From NCBI GenBank assembly GCA_023374025.1, contig SIJG01000006.1, forward strand, positions 883,814-947,813: DNA of 64,000 nucleotides, written 5' to 3'. Shown piece by piece: positions 1-11,524 of this stretch (the first letter of the stretch is position 1; the number at the start of each line of letters is the position of its first letter). The notes beneath the pieces were generated by a model. That model ran no database searches. It was not told where the DNA came from and worked only from the letters and a program-made list of their open reading frames with translations. A program made the translations under genes and the position numbers. This DNA is from Heterodera schachtii (lineage: Eukaryota > Nematoda > Chromadorea > Rhabditida > Heteroderidae).

Positions 1-1028
1 TTAGCATTTTCTAATTAGTAATTCAAAAGTTTTGTCCGTTTGTCCGTCTTCTTCTTCTGTTGATCCCCATCTGTGGCGAACTTTTCTGGGTCTCATTTTC
101 ATGTTGAATTTTTAGTCAAAAAATGAATTCAACTTACTGTATTATTTTTCTCATACATAAATTACGGTGCCAAAACATAATCATTATATAAAGTGATCTA
201 ATTTGAGCAGATCATTGAGAGTGAAATTTATTTTGTCCGATCACTTTGAATAAAAAAATTTTATTATTTGCAAAGGCAAAGGGGAAAATGATTATGTTTT
301 AAAAAAAAAGAAAGATTTTTTAAATAAATTAATTTTTGAAAAACAATCGAATGAAATTAGTGGAGAAAATTGCAGCGGAAAAGGAACAGTCAGAAACAGA
401 AGGGGACGGAGGAGAAGATGAAGCAGAAGCAGAAAAAGACGGTTCGCTTTGACATGGCCGGCATGGAAAGTGCCAAAGGGACACGGCAAAAGGCACGAAA
501 TGGCAGCAAACGGATAATATAATAATTAATGCATTCAATTAAAAAATGCCAAATTAGCGGATTTTACGAAACGACCAAACACCAGCAAAAATATGAGAAT
601 CAAACAGAATAATTTTCTATTTTTTAAATTTTAATAAATTACTTAATAATATTTTTTACATAAATCAGTGAATCACCAAAAAGGGGCTTTCATCATCAGA
701 CAGAAGCATAAATATTCAATTCAAATGAATGATAGATACTTATTTTGTTAAGAATATTCGTTAAGTCAATGATTGCATTTGTTTTTGCTTTTCAGCTCGA
801 TCGAAGTCTCTTCACTTTCTTGGGACGACATTTTCAAGGCGTTTTCTGATTCGATTTTGCCACGAAAAGTTCAAAATATAAGAAAAATCAATTCTTAAAA
901 TATTTAAAAAGAATTTCTTATTATAAGGCAAGGGAATGGCTTTCAAAAATCGAGCAAGAAAATCGCGAGAAGGACAAAAAGCAGGTGAATGTTTTTTCTT
1001 TTAAATTTGTTTTGTTTTCCAATGAAGT
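1..1028. other. AT-rich intergenic DNA, no gene seen
   Basis: The stretch is AT-rich with scattered purine tracts around positions 350-480. The only open frames are short, low-complexity and without convincing splice signals or family resemblance. Nothing is annotated in it. Confidence 0.6.
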
Positions 1029-1634
1029 ATAAAAGGCGTGCTGGCGCGTTTCTTAAATTCCGCCAATGGGTTTGAAAACAAAAATGGGTAACACAAATAA
1101 ATTCATAACTTGGCTTAAATTCAATCAAATTAATATTTCTTGGTACCATTCAATAGCTCTAGGTGTTCTCTATCAGAATATAAATTTTTAAAATTTTTTA
1201 CTTATATATAAAAAAAGATATGTCATAAAATTTAAAAAATCTTAAATCAGAATTTTTTGCCCAGAACATTTTTAAACTCAATGAAATTTTCTGAAATTTT
1301 TGAGGTAAATAGAGAATTCTTAGGGCTATCGAATATATAAAATAATTTTGCGACAATGCATTTTAAACACTTTTAAATTTTAAATGTTTGTAATTATATA
1401 TGCATGACAATTGCAAAAAATATAGCATGTTCAATGCTTTATAACTTTTTTTATACTTAAGGAAAAATTTTGGAAAAATTATATTCTGAAAGAAAACAGT
1501 TAAAGCTATTGAATAATATCACTTAATATTAATTTGGTGGAATTTGAGCCAAGCTATGAATTTATAAATATTACCCATTTTTTGTTTCCAAACCCATTGG
1601 CGGATTTAAGAAACGCACCAGCACCATAAAAGGC
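1029..1634. mobile_element. Foldback element, Mutator-like MITE, with 9-bp target-site duplication
   Basis: The left arm from 1038 (starting gtgctggcgcgtttctt) is matched in inverted orientation by the right arm ending at 1625. The match is good for about 120 bp and then continues with more mismatches to about 165 bp, so most of the element can fold into a hairpin. The same 9-mer, ataaaaggc, stands immediately outside on both sides (1029-1037 and 1626-1634; one extra C sits inside the right end). Long terminal inverted repeats with a 9-bp duplication are the known signature of Mutator-type DNA transposons. There is no room for a transposase, so this would be a non-autonomous copy. Confidence 0.75.
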
Positions 1635-2826
1635 TCGGGAAAACTACGGCACAATGACAACAATTTCAAATTTAAAAATACAAAATCAGCACTTAATAGA
1701 TTAATTTGAGTTGAAAATTCATTCTCTAATTATAAAGACTTACTTCTACCAAAAGAAATTGTAGCAAAGATAATTTTGTATATTTATAATGCAATTTAAT
1801 GGAAAAACATTTCAAATTCAATGACCCAATTTTAATTTGCAATTATTCAGAAAGAATAGAAAAAAGAATATTATGAAATTAATTGCCAAATTGGCCATTT
1901 CCATCGCATTTTGACCATCAAAATTGGGGTTGAAGAACATTTCGTATAAACAAGTGACCTCTTAAGGGAGCGAATATATAAAAATGAATTATTTTTTCTA
2001 CTAATTAAGTGATCAATTTACCAGATGGGCAATGGAATCGGCCTCTTTTTTGGTAGAAACTGAACAAATTTAACCCATTGAAAACAATTAAATATTTTTA
2101 AATTGCTTTTCCCTTTTTCCTTTCACCTCGCTCGCAAATCGGGCTTATTTTCCTCGAACGGTCGCAGATGAAGCAAAATTGGCGATATTGAGCCGTTGCA
2201 GTAAAATTGCACATTGTCACGGCTTAAAATTGAAAAATATTTTAAAAAAATAATTCGAAGGAAAAAATACAAAAAATTAAATTTAAATTTTCATTATTTT
2301 CGGTTGGTGATATTTCCAAAAATTCAAAATGCCTTTTCTCCTGCTGCTGGTCATAATTTGTCCAATTTCCTTCTGCTGGTTGCAAAATAATTACGCAATT
2401 TGTCAATTTTTTCCTGAAATTTAAATATCATTTAATTAATTAAATTGTTAATTTAATTTTCACTTTGATCGTTGGCATTCTGTGCCATTTTTGCAGAAAT
2501 AAACATTTAATGGAGAAATTGACAAATTGAAATTTTTGTTGATGCATCCGATTGTCACATTTCCTACGCCAATTTCAAAGTCAATTCTTTCGGATGATTG
2601 TAAAAGAACTAAAAAATATTTATTAAATGTAAAAGTATTAATGTCTTAAAATATATTTAAAATTCTAATCATTATGAATCGGATTTTTAACTTTTTACTC
2701 TTTTTTTTCTTATGAAAAATGCAAAAAATTAAAAAAAGCGCTTATTTTGAACTTTTTCAGTACTTTTTTAAGTACCGGTTTTGCGATTTAAAGCAATTAA
2801 AATCCGATCCCTAATAATCATTAAAT
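1635..2826. other. AT-rich intergenic DNA, no gene seen
   Basis: The stretch consists of AT-rich sequence with simple A and T runs. No coding segment with usable splice sites was found on either strand. Confidence 0.6.
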
Positions 2827-3228
2827 TTAAATGTGAATAATTAATTCGTTAATGCCTTCGCATCCGTCCAAAACGTCGCCGCTTTTTCCGTTGATTTTGT
2901 CAATTACCGTATGCCAATTGCTCGAGACTGTATGCTCTCGGTAAATGCCATTTCCTTCCAAATTTGCGCCTCCTTTTCTTTTTGCCATTGTTGGCATTTT
3001 GTTTTCATCTGCAAATTCCAAAAGCCTTTGGAAAAGCCATTGCTGATTTGTTGTCGCTTCATCGACAGAGTTTTGACCATTCTCCGTGAAATAAACCGCC
3101 GATTGGAGACCATTTTTAATTGCTGTAAGAAATTGGGGTGGGCGCAATTCGTCGGGAATTTCCCATTCGGCACGAATTTGCGCGAAAATTAACGTGGCAA
3201 AAATAATGCGGAAAAATATTCGAAGCAT
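2827..3228 (-). CDS. Small predicted secreted protein, unidentified (133 aa)
   Basis: A single-exon reading frame starts at 3228 and stops at 2827 on the minus strand. Residues 1-20 (MLRIFFRIIFATLIFAQIRA) look like a classical signal peptide followed by a cleavable small residue. The mature part is acidic to neutral, has one cysteine near the C-terminus, a Trp-rich middle and one dibasic KRK site around residue 84. I do not recognise the family. Codon use resembles the clear genes in the window. The length and single exon fit either a small secreted protein, as found among parasite secretions, or a peptide precursor; the single dibasic site is weak support for the latter. It could be the first exon of a longer gene, but no obvious continuation was seen. 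Confidence 0.5.
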   Translation of the reverse strand: MLRIFFRIIFATLIFAQIRAEWEIPDELRPPQFLTAIKNGLQSAVYFTENGQNSVDEATTNQQWLFQRLLEFADENKMPTMAKRKGGANLEGNGIYREHTVSSNWHTVIDKINGKSGDVLDGCEGINELIIHI

Positions 3229-3943
3229 TTATTAATAGCAAACAATTTGATAAAATATTTTTAAATGATTTTGTTGTTTTACCCTGGGCAAAAGCAAAAA
3301 TTTGGTTTTTATTTTCGTTTCCATGGCAATCAAAGAATTTAAAAGTGTTTTAAAAAGTGAATTTGAAAACGAAATGATAAAAATTGTTAAAATGAAAATT
3401 TTTCAAAAAAATAATTTAAAAAATTTTTATTAGAATTTTAATTAATAAATATTTTTTTATTCTTTAACCATTCATTTTCTCACATTCTTTTTTTGGAGAA
3501 AACGGAAATCGATATCATGTTTTTCTGCAACTTTTTCACATGTCCCAGGCTCAAGTAACCCGCAAATTGGTCTACTGATCACGGAATGCAATTCACTTTA
3601 TGAGTAATTACGTAATTAAACAAGTTTATATGTCTCAATCAATTAATTAATTATTTTTATATACTAGAAGGTGGGGGGCTTTTTGCAAATGTGGCCGGGC
3701 AAAGCCGAATTTGGAAGCTTTTGACAAAATTCTTTTTGCGTTAGCCAACTGATCTCCCCTTACTTCAAGTTGTCTTTGCAAAAAAATTTGGGATCGCCTT
3801 GGCGCTGAGATATGCTAACTTTTTTTTCTAAGTGCCCCAGTGGCGGCGCTTTTGGTCCGCTGGCGTAGAGGGTGACCTTTTTAGGCCTATTTTGGCCGGG
3901 GAAGTCAGGCGGAGCAAAAATTTTGTGCAAATTTTCAAATCCG
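3229..3943. other. Intergenic DNA, no gene seen
   Basis: AT-rich DNA runs to about 3660, followed by a more GC-balanced part without a supported gene. Short open frames at 3760-3950 have no family resemblance. Confidence 0.5.
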
Positions 3944-4135
3944 GACAAAGTGTCGACACCCCAAAAACGGACAAAGTGTCAACACCCCGGACAAAGTGTC
4001 GACACATGCTTTTAGCGCGTAATGGGCCGTGTGAGTGATGGAATGTCTAATTTGAGACCATTTATCCATGTGGGGACAAAGTGTCAACACACCGGACAAA
4101 GTGTCGACACTTAGTCGGACAAACTGTCGACAACT
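3944..4135. repeat. Interspersed GTCGAC repeat, about six copies
   Basis: The core ggacaaagtgtcgacac, or a one-base variant with gtcaacac or aactgtcgac, recurs about six times. Three copies lie close together at 3946-4005 and three at 4075-4135, separated by unrelated sequence. The core carries the palindrome GTCGAC. Related cores occur at 17693-17750 and 21375-21410. No coding role is visible. Confidence 0.8.
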
Positions 4136-4189
4136 TCTCTTTTTGCTTTTTGGGTGTGAAAGGTGATCTAAACACATTTGCGAAGCCAT

Positions 4190-5560
4190 CGTTTGCGAAG
4201 CCAACGGTTCCTACACGGGTGCCACGCATGTTCCGGTAGCTGCTACTGCACAACCAGCAGAGCCTTTGCACCGATGCCACGCATTTTACAATACGCGCAT
4301 GCCCATTCGCCAAGCCCTCGGGTTCCCACTGTAGCACGGGTGCCACGCGTGTGCCGGTAGCTGCTACTGCACAGCCAACCGACGCATGCACCTAAGCGAA
4401 GTCATCGTTCGCAAAGCCCTCGGGTTTCAACTGCAGCACGGGTGCCATGCATATTCCGGTAGCTTCCGCTGCACAGTCAATAGAAACCCTCACCATGTTT
4501 CGTACGGGCGGCGCATCCGTGGCCCGGTGAGCGGGGGGGGTTGGGGGGGGGCGGCAGCCCCCCCCAGGAAAACACCCATAGTGAAAAAAAAATATTTTGA
4601 AAAAATAGTTATAATGTAAAAAAATTTAAATAAAAATTTTCCTTTCCGGTAGCTGCCACTGCTCAGCCAGCAGAGCCTTTGCACCGATGCCACGCATTTT
4701 ACAATACGCGCATGCCCATTCGCCAAGCCCTCGGGTTCCCACTGTAGCACGGGTGCCACGCATGTTCCGGTAGCTGCTACTGCTCAGCCAGCAGAGCCTT
4801 TGCACCGATGCCACGCATTTTACAATACGCGCATGCCCATTCGCCAAGCCCTCGGGTTCCCACTGTAGCACGGGTGCCACGCATGCCCATTCCAACTGAT
4901 CAAGGGTGCCACGCATGCCCATTCGCCAAGCCCTCGGGTTCCAACTGAGCACGGGTGCCACGCATGCCCATTCGCCAAGCCCTCGGATTCCGACTGAGCA
5001 CGGGTGCCACGCATGCCCATTCCAACTGATCAAGGGTGCCACGCATGCCCATTCGCCAAGCCCTCGGGTTCCAACTGAGCACGGGTGCCACGCATGCCCA
5101 TTCCAACTGAGCACGGGTGCCACGCATGCCCATTCCAACTGCTCACGGGTGCCACGCATGCCCATTCGCCAAGCCCTCGGCTTCCAACTGAGCACGGGTG
5201 CCACGCATGCCCATTCCGACTGAGCACGGGTGCCACGCATGCCCATTCCAACTGATCAAGGGTGCCACGCATGCCCATTCGCCAAGCCCTCGGGTTCCAA
5301 CTGAGCACGGGTGCCACGCATGCCCATTCCAACTGAGCACGGGTGCCACGCATGCCCATTCCAACTGCTCACGGGTGCCACGCATGCCCATTCGCCAAGC
5401 CCTCGGCTTCCAACTGAGCACGGGTGCCACGCATGCCCATTCCAACTGCTCACGGGTGCCACGCATGCCCATTCGCAAAGCGCTCGGGTTCCCACACTGA
5501 GCACGGGTGCCACGCGCATGTACCGGTAGCTGCTACTGCACGAACATCCAGACACGCATC
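4190..5560. repeat. Satellite array with 32-bp and 49-bp units
   Basis: A core gggtgccacgcatgcccatt occurs roughly sixteen times between about 4870 and 5480. It is embedded in a 32-bp unit, or in a 49-bp unit made of the same 32 bp plus a 17-bp prefix beginning cgccaagccctcgg. A more complex block containing ccggtagctgctactgc and tttgcaccgatgccacgc flanks it on the left (4200-4880) and partly on the right. The left block is interrupted at about 4520-4640 by an unrelated insertion with G and C runs followed by an AT tail. Open frames of 100-200 codons exist here on both strands only because the unit lacks stop codons; the 32 and 49 bp lengths change frame from unit to unit, which argues against a protein product. 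Confidence 0.9.
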
Positions 5561-5785
5561 TTTCGTGAGCTGCTACTGCACTAACAACCGCGACGGTGCA
5601 CACCTTACGCAGCTACCCCTCGAACGGCTAGGGCGCGGCTTGCTATTTAGAGCTACGCATGCCCTCAGAGCGGCTAGTTAGTTAATTAATTAATATTTAT
5701 TGTAACTTTTTATTTTATGCCTTTTTTGCTGTGTTAGAAAAACAATAAGCTTGTTAAATTTTTTGTTCTCTAAATTTGTCGGGAA

Positions 5786-6460
5786 ATGTCGCGCGAAGTG
5801 AACAAAATGGGCCGTTGGAGTGCCACGGCTTTTATGATAAATGCCATCATCGGCTCCGGAATTTTCATCACTCCCACCGCATTCTGAACAATGTCCAATC
5901 GGTGGGCGCTTCGCTGGTCGTTTGGCTGCTTTCCGGAGTAATTTCGGTGGTCGGTGCCTTCTGCTACGTGGAGTTGGGCACTTCAATTAAGGTAAGTGTC
6001 TGTGGTGTGCCGTGCCATTCATTTTGATATGCTTTCGCGATTTTTTTTTACCAATTTTGTCCGAGAATTCTTTCCTTATTCCCCCACCGTTACATTGATC
6101 ACTGCCATTTTTGGATTTATTTTTAGCCCGTTTATCCGACATTTATCCCCCCGAAGTCATTTGAAAACCGGCACTAATTTCCCATCGGCAGAAAGTCGGG
6201 CTGCGACTACGCCTATTTGTGCCACATGCGTTGGCCTTTGCCCGCGTTCACTTTTATGTGTGCCTCCAATTTGTTCTTCGTCCCCTGCGCTTTGGTCATA
6301 AAAATGGAAACATTCGCCAATTATTTTGTTTGGTTTAAAAGTGTTAAAATTATTTTAAAATTAAAAATATTTTGAACATTTTTTGATCAATTTCTGTTCG
6401 CCATTTGGGCAGGTCGTTTTTGCCAAGATGAACTCCTTCTCTTTGCTAAGTAAGCTTAAA
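5786..6460 (+). pseudogene. SLC7-type amino-acid transporter, frameshifted tandem copy
   Basis: This is a degenerate copy of the transporter gene that follows at 7959. The first exon (ATG 5786, donor about 5993) reads the same helix-1 motif (IIGSGIFITPT), but relative to the next copy one A is missing at about 5879 in the run CCCACCgCATT, so the frame hits TGA at 5884. Beyond the break the old frame still aligns (NNVQSVGASLVVWLL, then AFCYVELGTS). A second exon after 6191 continues with SGCDYAYLCHMRW and a helix-3 segment without the intron that copy 2 has there. It decays after about 6350; a trace at about 6412-6455 may be the next exon. No later exons are present. An assembly error at the single base cannot be excluded, but the missing 3' half supports a true pseudogene. 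Confidence 0.75.
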
Positions 6461-7958
6461 TTAAAAAACAGAGAAATTCAAATAAAGAATACACAAATTA
6501 ATTTCATTTTGTTTTTCTTTCATTATAAATTAATTTGTCTCATGTAATTATTAATTAATTATTAATTAATACAAAAATGTTCAAAAATTCTTTTCTTTTC
6601 CATTTTAATTTTTCACTCATTTTCCTTTTCCTTTCTCTTTTCTGCTATTATTTGGTGCATATTTGCATATTTTAGGGTCCTTTTGCTCTCTGATTGTTTT
6701 GTTGTGCATTATTAATACAAAAATATGTATTTTTGTCCATTTTATTAGTCTCTTTCGACTGAAAATAATAAAAATTAAATTCCATTTTTTTTATTTTTAA
6801 TATTTTTTATTATTTATTTCGTTTGTCATTCCCCGCCCCATTCCATTGTCATTTTTGTGCGCATTTTGAGTTTTTTATCGTTTATTTATTAGCATTAGTA
6901 AACAATAAAAATGACAGCGAATAATATTATTATTATATTACTAATTTATTTCCCCCGCCCCCCTCCAAAATTCGGGGAACGGACGGCGGGGCCATTGATA
7001 GGGCCGGGGGATGGGGGGGGGGGGGGGCGGCTGCGCAATTGGCCGCCGCCCGTGCCCATCGATCGCCGCCCCATCCATCGGCTGGCAATAATAAGTGGGC
7101 GGGGGGGGGACATCGACGGCGGTCGGCTGGCAGCAGCAAAAGTTGGTTGGTTATGTTTATTTTTTGATGGGTTTTATCATTCTAAGCGAGCGGACAGGCA
7201 AATGGACGACGAATTTGGTGAATGAATCAAAGAATGGGCGAACGAAAGAACGAACAGCAGAAAATAACGAACGAACGAATGAATTGGGCAGAGGCGGAGG
7301 GACAAAAAAGTGATGGGAAATGCGACGAATTTGGGGGGGGGGGAGGCGATGGGTGCGGAATATTCGCGCACTGCCCAAACCGACGGATTGTTGCGGCGGG
7401 TGGGGCACGGGGGCGGCAGAGAGATAGAGATCAGTAACAGCACAGGACAGATCAGCGACAGAAATGATCAGTGAAGAAAGACGACTGATCAGTGTTTGCT
7501 TAGAGAGAAAGAAACAAGCAACGACAACCAATTAGAGGGACAAACGATAGCATTAGCACAACGACGACGACGACCCGTAAATGATCAACAGCAGGAGGAC
7601 AGCCTAATTGGCCTTAATTAACTCTTAATTGGCTGGCTAATTGGAAGTGTTGTGAAAGGGGTGGTGTAAATTATATACAACATTTGCAACAATTGGAATA
7701 ATTAGGTAAAATGACAAAATATTGGTTCACTAATACTGGCGCAATTAATTTGTTAAATATGATTTTTGGTTTTATATTTTTTCCCTTTATCATTCGCATC
7801 GAAATTTCAATCAAATTGTCATTAGTAATATTTAAGAAAATTCTGTTTAATTACAATTTACACAATTTTATTATTTTTTCTTAATAATCCATTCAAAAAT
7901 GTTTAAAACAAATTAAAAAAACATAACGCCAACATCAGCTGCTTAAACGACCACTGCG
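6461..7958. other. Intergenic DNA with G runs and purine-rich stretch
   Basis: AT-rich sequence runs to about 6950, followed by G runs near 7015 and 7330 and a GA-rich tract at 7200-7560. No supported gene; long open frames here are low-complexity. Confidence 0.5.
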
Positions 7959-10900
7959 ATGGCTTCGAGTGAGCAAAATATGATGGGCAGTTGGGGCGCC
8001 ACGTCGTACATTATCGGCAACATCATCGGCTCCGGCATTTTCATCACGCCCACCAGCATTCTGAACAATGTCCAATCGGTGGGCGCTTCGCTTTTGGTAA
8101 GAAAACAAATGTTTTAAATGGGACAGAATGCCAAAACGGGACGTGCCGTTTTTATTGACTCAAAAATAGTCGATCAGTGCCAAGAAAAAGTCAATTCTAT
8201 TGGCATTAAATGCTGATCACTGTTCCTTCGCAGGTGTGGATCATCGCGGCAGTGATCGCCACCCTGGGCGCCTTCTGTTACGTCGAGCTTGGCACCAGCA
8301 TTCGCAAGTCGGGCGGTGACTTCGCCTACCTTTGCCACGTCCGATGGTTTCCCATCGGTGGGTCTTTTTTGATTCAGCGATTTATCTGACCAATGCCGGG
8401 AATTATTTTTTTAGTTCTCGAGTTTTTGGCCAAAATAACTGAGTGATCAGAGTGTCGGCACTTTTTCCAATTTGGCAATTCAATCCCTTTTCCCATTCAG
8501 CGTTCTCTTTCATGTCCTGTGCCAGCATTTTCACGAACCCTGGCACAATGGCCATCCAAATGCAAACCTTTTCGGAGTACGTGATCAGGGGATTGAAGGT
8601 AATTAATGATCGGATATCTTGGCCAATTTCATCGTAATAAGTAATAACAATAAAAAATTTAAAAATTTTGCCTAATTATTAAAGAATATAAATTTGATTG
8701 AGTCGCTTTTTGTGTGTCCTATAATAATTGTCCTTTTCCTTATCTGTTCAGCTTGAACTCGATGAGTCAGCAAATTACGCGATCAACCGGCTAATCTCTT
8801 TCAGCTGCATTTGTGAGTGATCTAAAATGCTTGTAATAAATGCCGTGCCCTTCCCATGTATGACTCATTTGCCACCAGATCATTCTGCAGATTACCAATT
8901 TATCCACTAATTTTACGACTTGGCAATGAAATGCCTAATTAATCATGCAATGAAATGCCCATTCTCAAATAAACCATTGTTTTTATGAACTTTATCACTA
9001 GGATTAACCTCTTTTCACATCACTATGATTAATCTCTTTTTACTGAATTTGAATCTGAAACAATTCATTTTTTGTCTCTCTTAAATTAATTTTGAACTGA
9101 TTTTTTGAACAATTTTGGTTTTGATTTTTTACAATTAAAAATTTGGTCCACATTTGGCATTATGTCCAACAATCCCTCTTAGTGCTTTTGTTCTTCCTCA
9201 ATTGCTTTTCCATCCGTGGCGTCGTCGCTCGCTTTCAAATGTTGGCAATGATTGCCAAGGTCATCGCCTCCGGCATCATTATCATTGTCGGCCTTTGGCT
9301 GCTAATCACTAAAGGTCACTCGGCACTTACCAAATCTTTTTTTTGGTTTTTTTTTTTTTTACTTTTTTTTTTTGCAATTTTCAGAAGTCCAATCGGGCAG
9401 TTTTCGGCAACCCTTCGCCAACACAAGCGATAAGCCGGGCAATTGGGTGTTGGCACTGTTTGCCGGGCTGTTCAGCTACGACGGCTGGGACATTTTGAAT
9501 TTTGGGGCGGAGGATGTGAAGAAACCGCACAGGTGTGGTTGCCCGGGGGAAGGCATTGGCATAATAAATTATCAAACGATAATTTATAACATTTAAAAAT
9601 TAAAATGCTAGAAAAGTCAAAAATTAAAATTTTGCCGAGGCGTCATTGAAAATTTGAGGTCAATGCCTTTCGCCATCATTGTGGGCATGTCCACAGTTGC
9701 TGCACTGTATTTGGCCATGAATGTGTCTTATTTTGTGGTGCTCAGTGTGCCCGAAGTGCAAAGCTCCAATGCCATCGCAATGGCAAGTCAATGCCAATAC
9801 ATAAAACTCCAAATTGCTTATTTTGTATTGGCATTCGTTGTGCATTTAATTCCCTTTCCCAAATTGCCTCATTAGCATTAACCCATTTTACCTAATGGCC
9901 CATAACACTCGACTTATTTGTTGCAGACTTTTGCGGAACGAACCCTCGGCGGCTTTTTGCAGTATGCCATGCCATTTTTGGTGTGTATTGTGCTGATCGG
10001 GTGGGTGCCGTCATCATGGCCCATTTACATTAATTAATTAATGATAAATGGTTATTTTCACAGGTCTCTGATCAGAATAAGTTACTGATCAGCAGGACAA
10101 TGTATAAGCGTTTAATATTGCCACAATTCAATTAATTATAGAATTTATTGGTCAATTAAATTGTAATTGTTTTAAATAATTATTGTTTTAAATCTAAACG
10201 CAAACATTATTTAACCAATTCATCAATGAATAAATAAACTACATGATTGAAAAATTGATCAGATATATATTGAAATTATCTGTGAATTGTCATTTTTCAG
10301 GTGGTACTTTCAATGGCTTTCTCATTTCTCGGCAACCTTGAGGTATTTGGTACAGCTTTGGAATATTTTATAATAACTAATTTAAAATAAAACAGGAACT
10401 GATCAGCTACGTCGCCTTCACACATTGGGTGAGTTTTGGCAGTTTTTTTTTTAAATAAAATTAAAATCAAAAAGTGAAAACGAAAAATTTAAAAATCTTT
10501 TAATTATTTTTAATTTCATTCATCCTTTGTTTTACCCCCCCCCCCTCCTCCGTCAGATTATCCGTTCTTGCACAATGTTGGCACTTTTGTGCATCAAATT
10601 GCAAATCGGCGCCGCGCGGCACGGCGTCCACGAGAAGGCCATCCGCGTGCCGTTGTTTCTTCCCGTCGTTTTTCTGTGCATTTGTCTTGCGCTTGTCATA
10701 GTCACAATCATTAAAAGCTTCCGTGCGTCTGTCGTCGGCTTGCTTATCCTCGGCATTGGCCTTCTCATTTATGCCATTTTCATTTGGCCATATGCCATCC
10801 AACGCTTCGCGTGGTATCGACGCTTTTCCCAGGCTGCAAATCGTAAGCAAAAATTTGAAAAAAAAAAAAACGAATTTAATTGGGCGTAAAGTAAAAACGT

Positions 10901-11524
10901 AGTGCCAAAAGGGGTCAATTTTTGAAAAAACTGTCAAATTAATGTTTTTCTTTGTCATCATTAATCATAATTTATTTTGTTTTGGCATTTTCATCTTTAA
11001 CTTAGCTTTTTGGCATCCGTCCAAAATTCCCAATTTTTAAATTTAAATTTTTACAACAAATTCATTAAAAATTCCAAAAAATTTTTCCCGGTGATGTCTA
11101 ACGGCACAACCATCCATCCCCCTTCTTTACTTCCTCAGAAATATGTTTAAAAAAGTATGGCACTAAAAAAGTGCCAAAAAATTTAAAAAAATTTTGAGTT
11201 TTAGAAAAAAAATGAATTTCAAGTTAAAATCTGAATCCTGCTAATTTAAAAAACGGGAGTTTAGGTATAATCTTATGAATTTTACTTTATTTATAACAAA
11301 AATTAATTATTTATTTTTATCAATAAATATTTCAATAAATATATTTTTAATTTTTAGATTCCACTTGCGTTTTGGCGCAAATTGCCTTTAATGGGAACAT
11401 TGAATTAATTGGCCAAAGTGATCATCAGTCGGCCGCTTCGAATGGCCTCAAAAACGGCGATGGCATGGCATTAGCATCAGCAGCGGCACATAATGGAAAA
11501 GCACGAATTCGGCCGACTCAATGA
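7959..11524 (+). CDS. SLC7-family (AAT) amino-acid transporter
   Basis: This gene encodes a light-chain-type amino-acid exchanger, a multi-pass plasma-membrane protein. Exons read 7959-8096, 8234-8357, 8501-8598, 8752-8812, 9183-9314, 9385-9532, 9659-9782, 9927-10000, then 10301-10342, 10396-10428, 10557-10842 and 11358-11524 (stop TGA). Family signatures are clear: GSGIFITPTSIL in helix 1, YVELGTSIRKSGGDFAYL, FSYDGWDILNFGAEDVKKPH, and FSFLGNLEELISYVAFTHW with the conserved RSCTM start of the next helix. The intron after 9782 begins with GC (ATG|GCAAGT), a GC-AG intron. Exon 9927-10000 ends in phase 2 while the next recognisable exon at 10301 starts in phase 0, and the segment normally between them (helix 8 and its loop) is not found, apart from a possible decayed trace at 10064-10115. 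The 3' part is well conserved. A poly(A)-type AATAAA lies just after the stop. Closest in kind to nematode aat genes; which one is not certain. Confidence 0.8.

Noticed and set aside
4626..5478. Open frames of 100-206 codons on both strands within the satellite (repeating NGHAWHPCSVG and similar)
   Set aside because: They arise because the repeat unit has no stop codons; units of 32 and 49 bp shift the frame and there is no start context, signal or splice structure.
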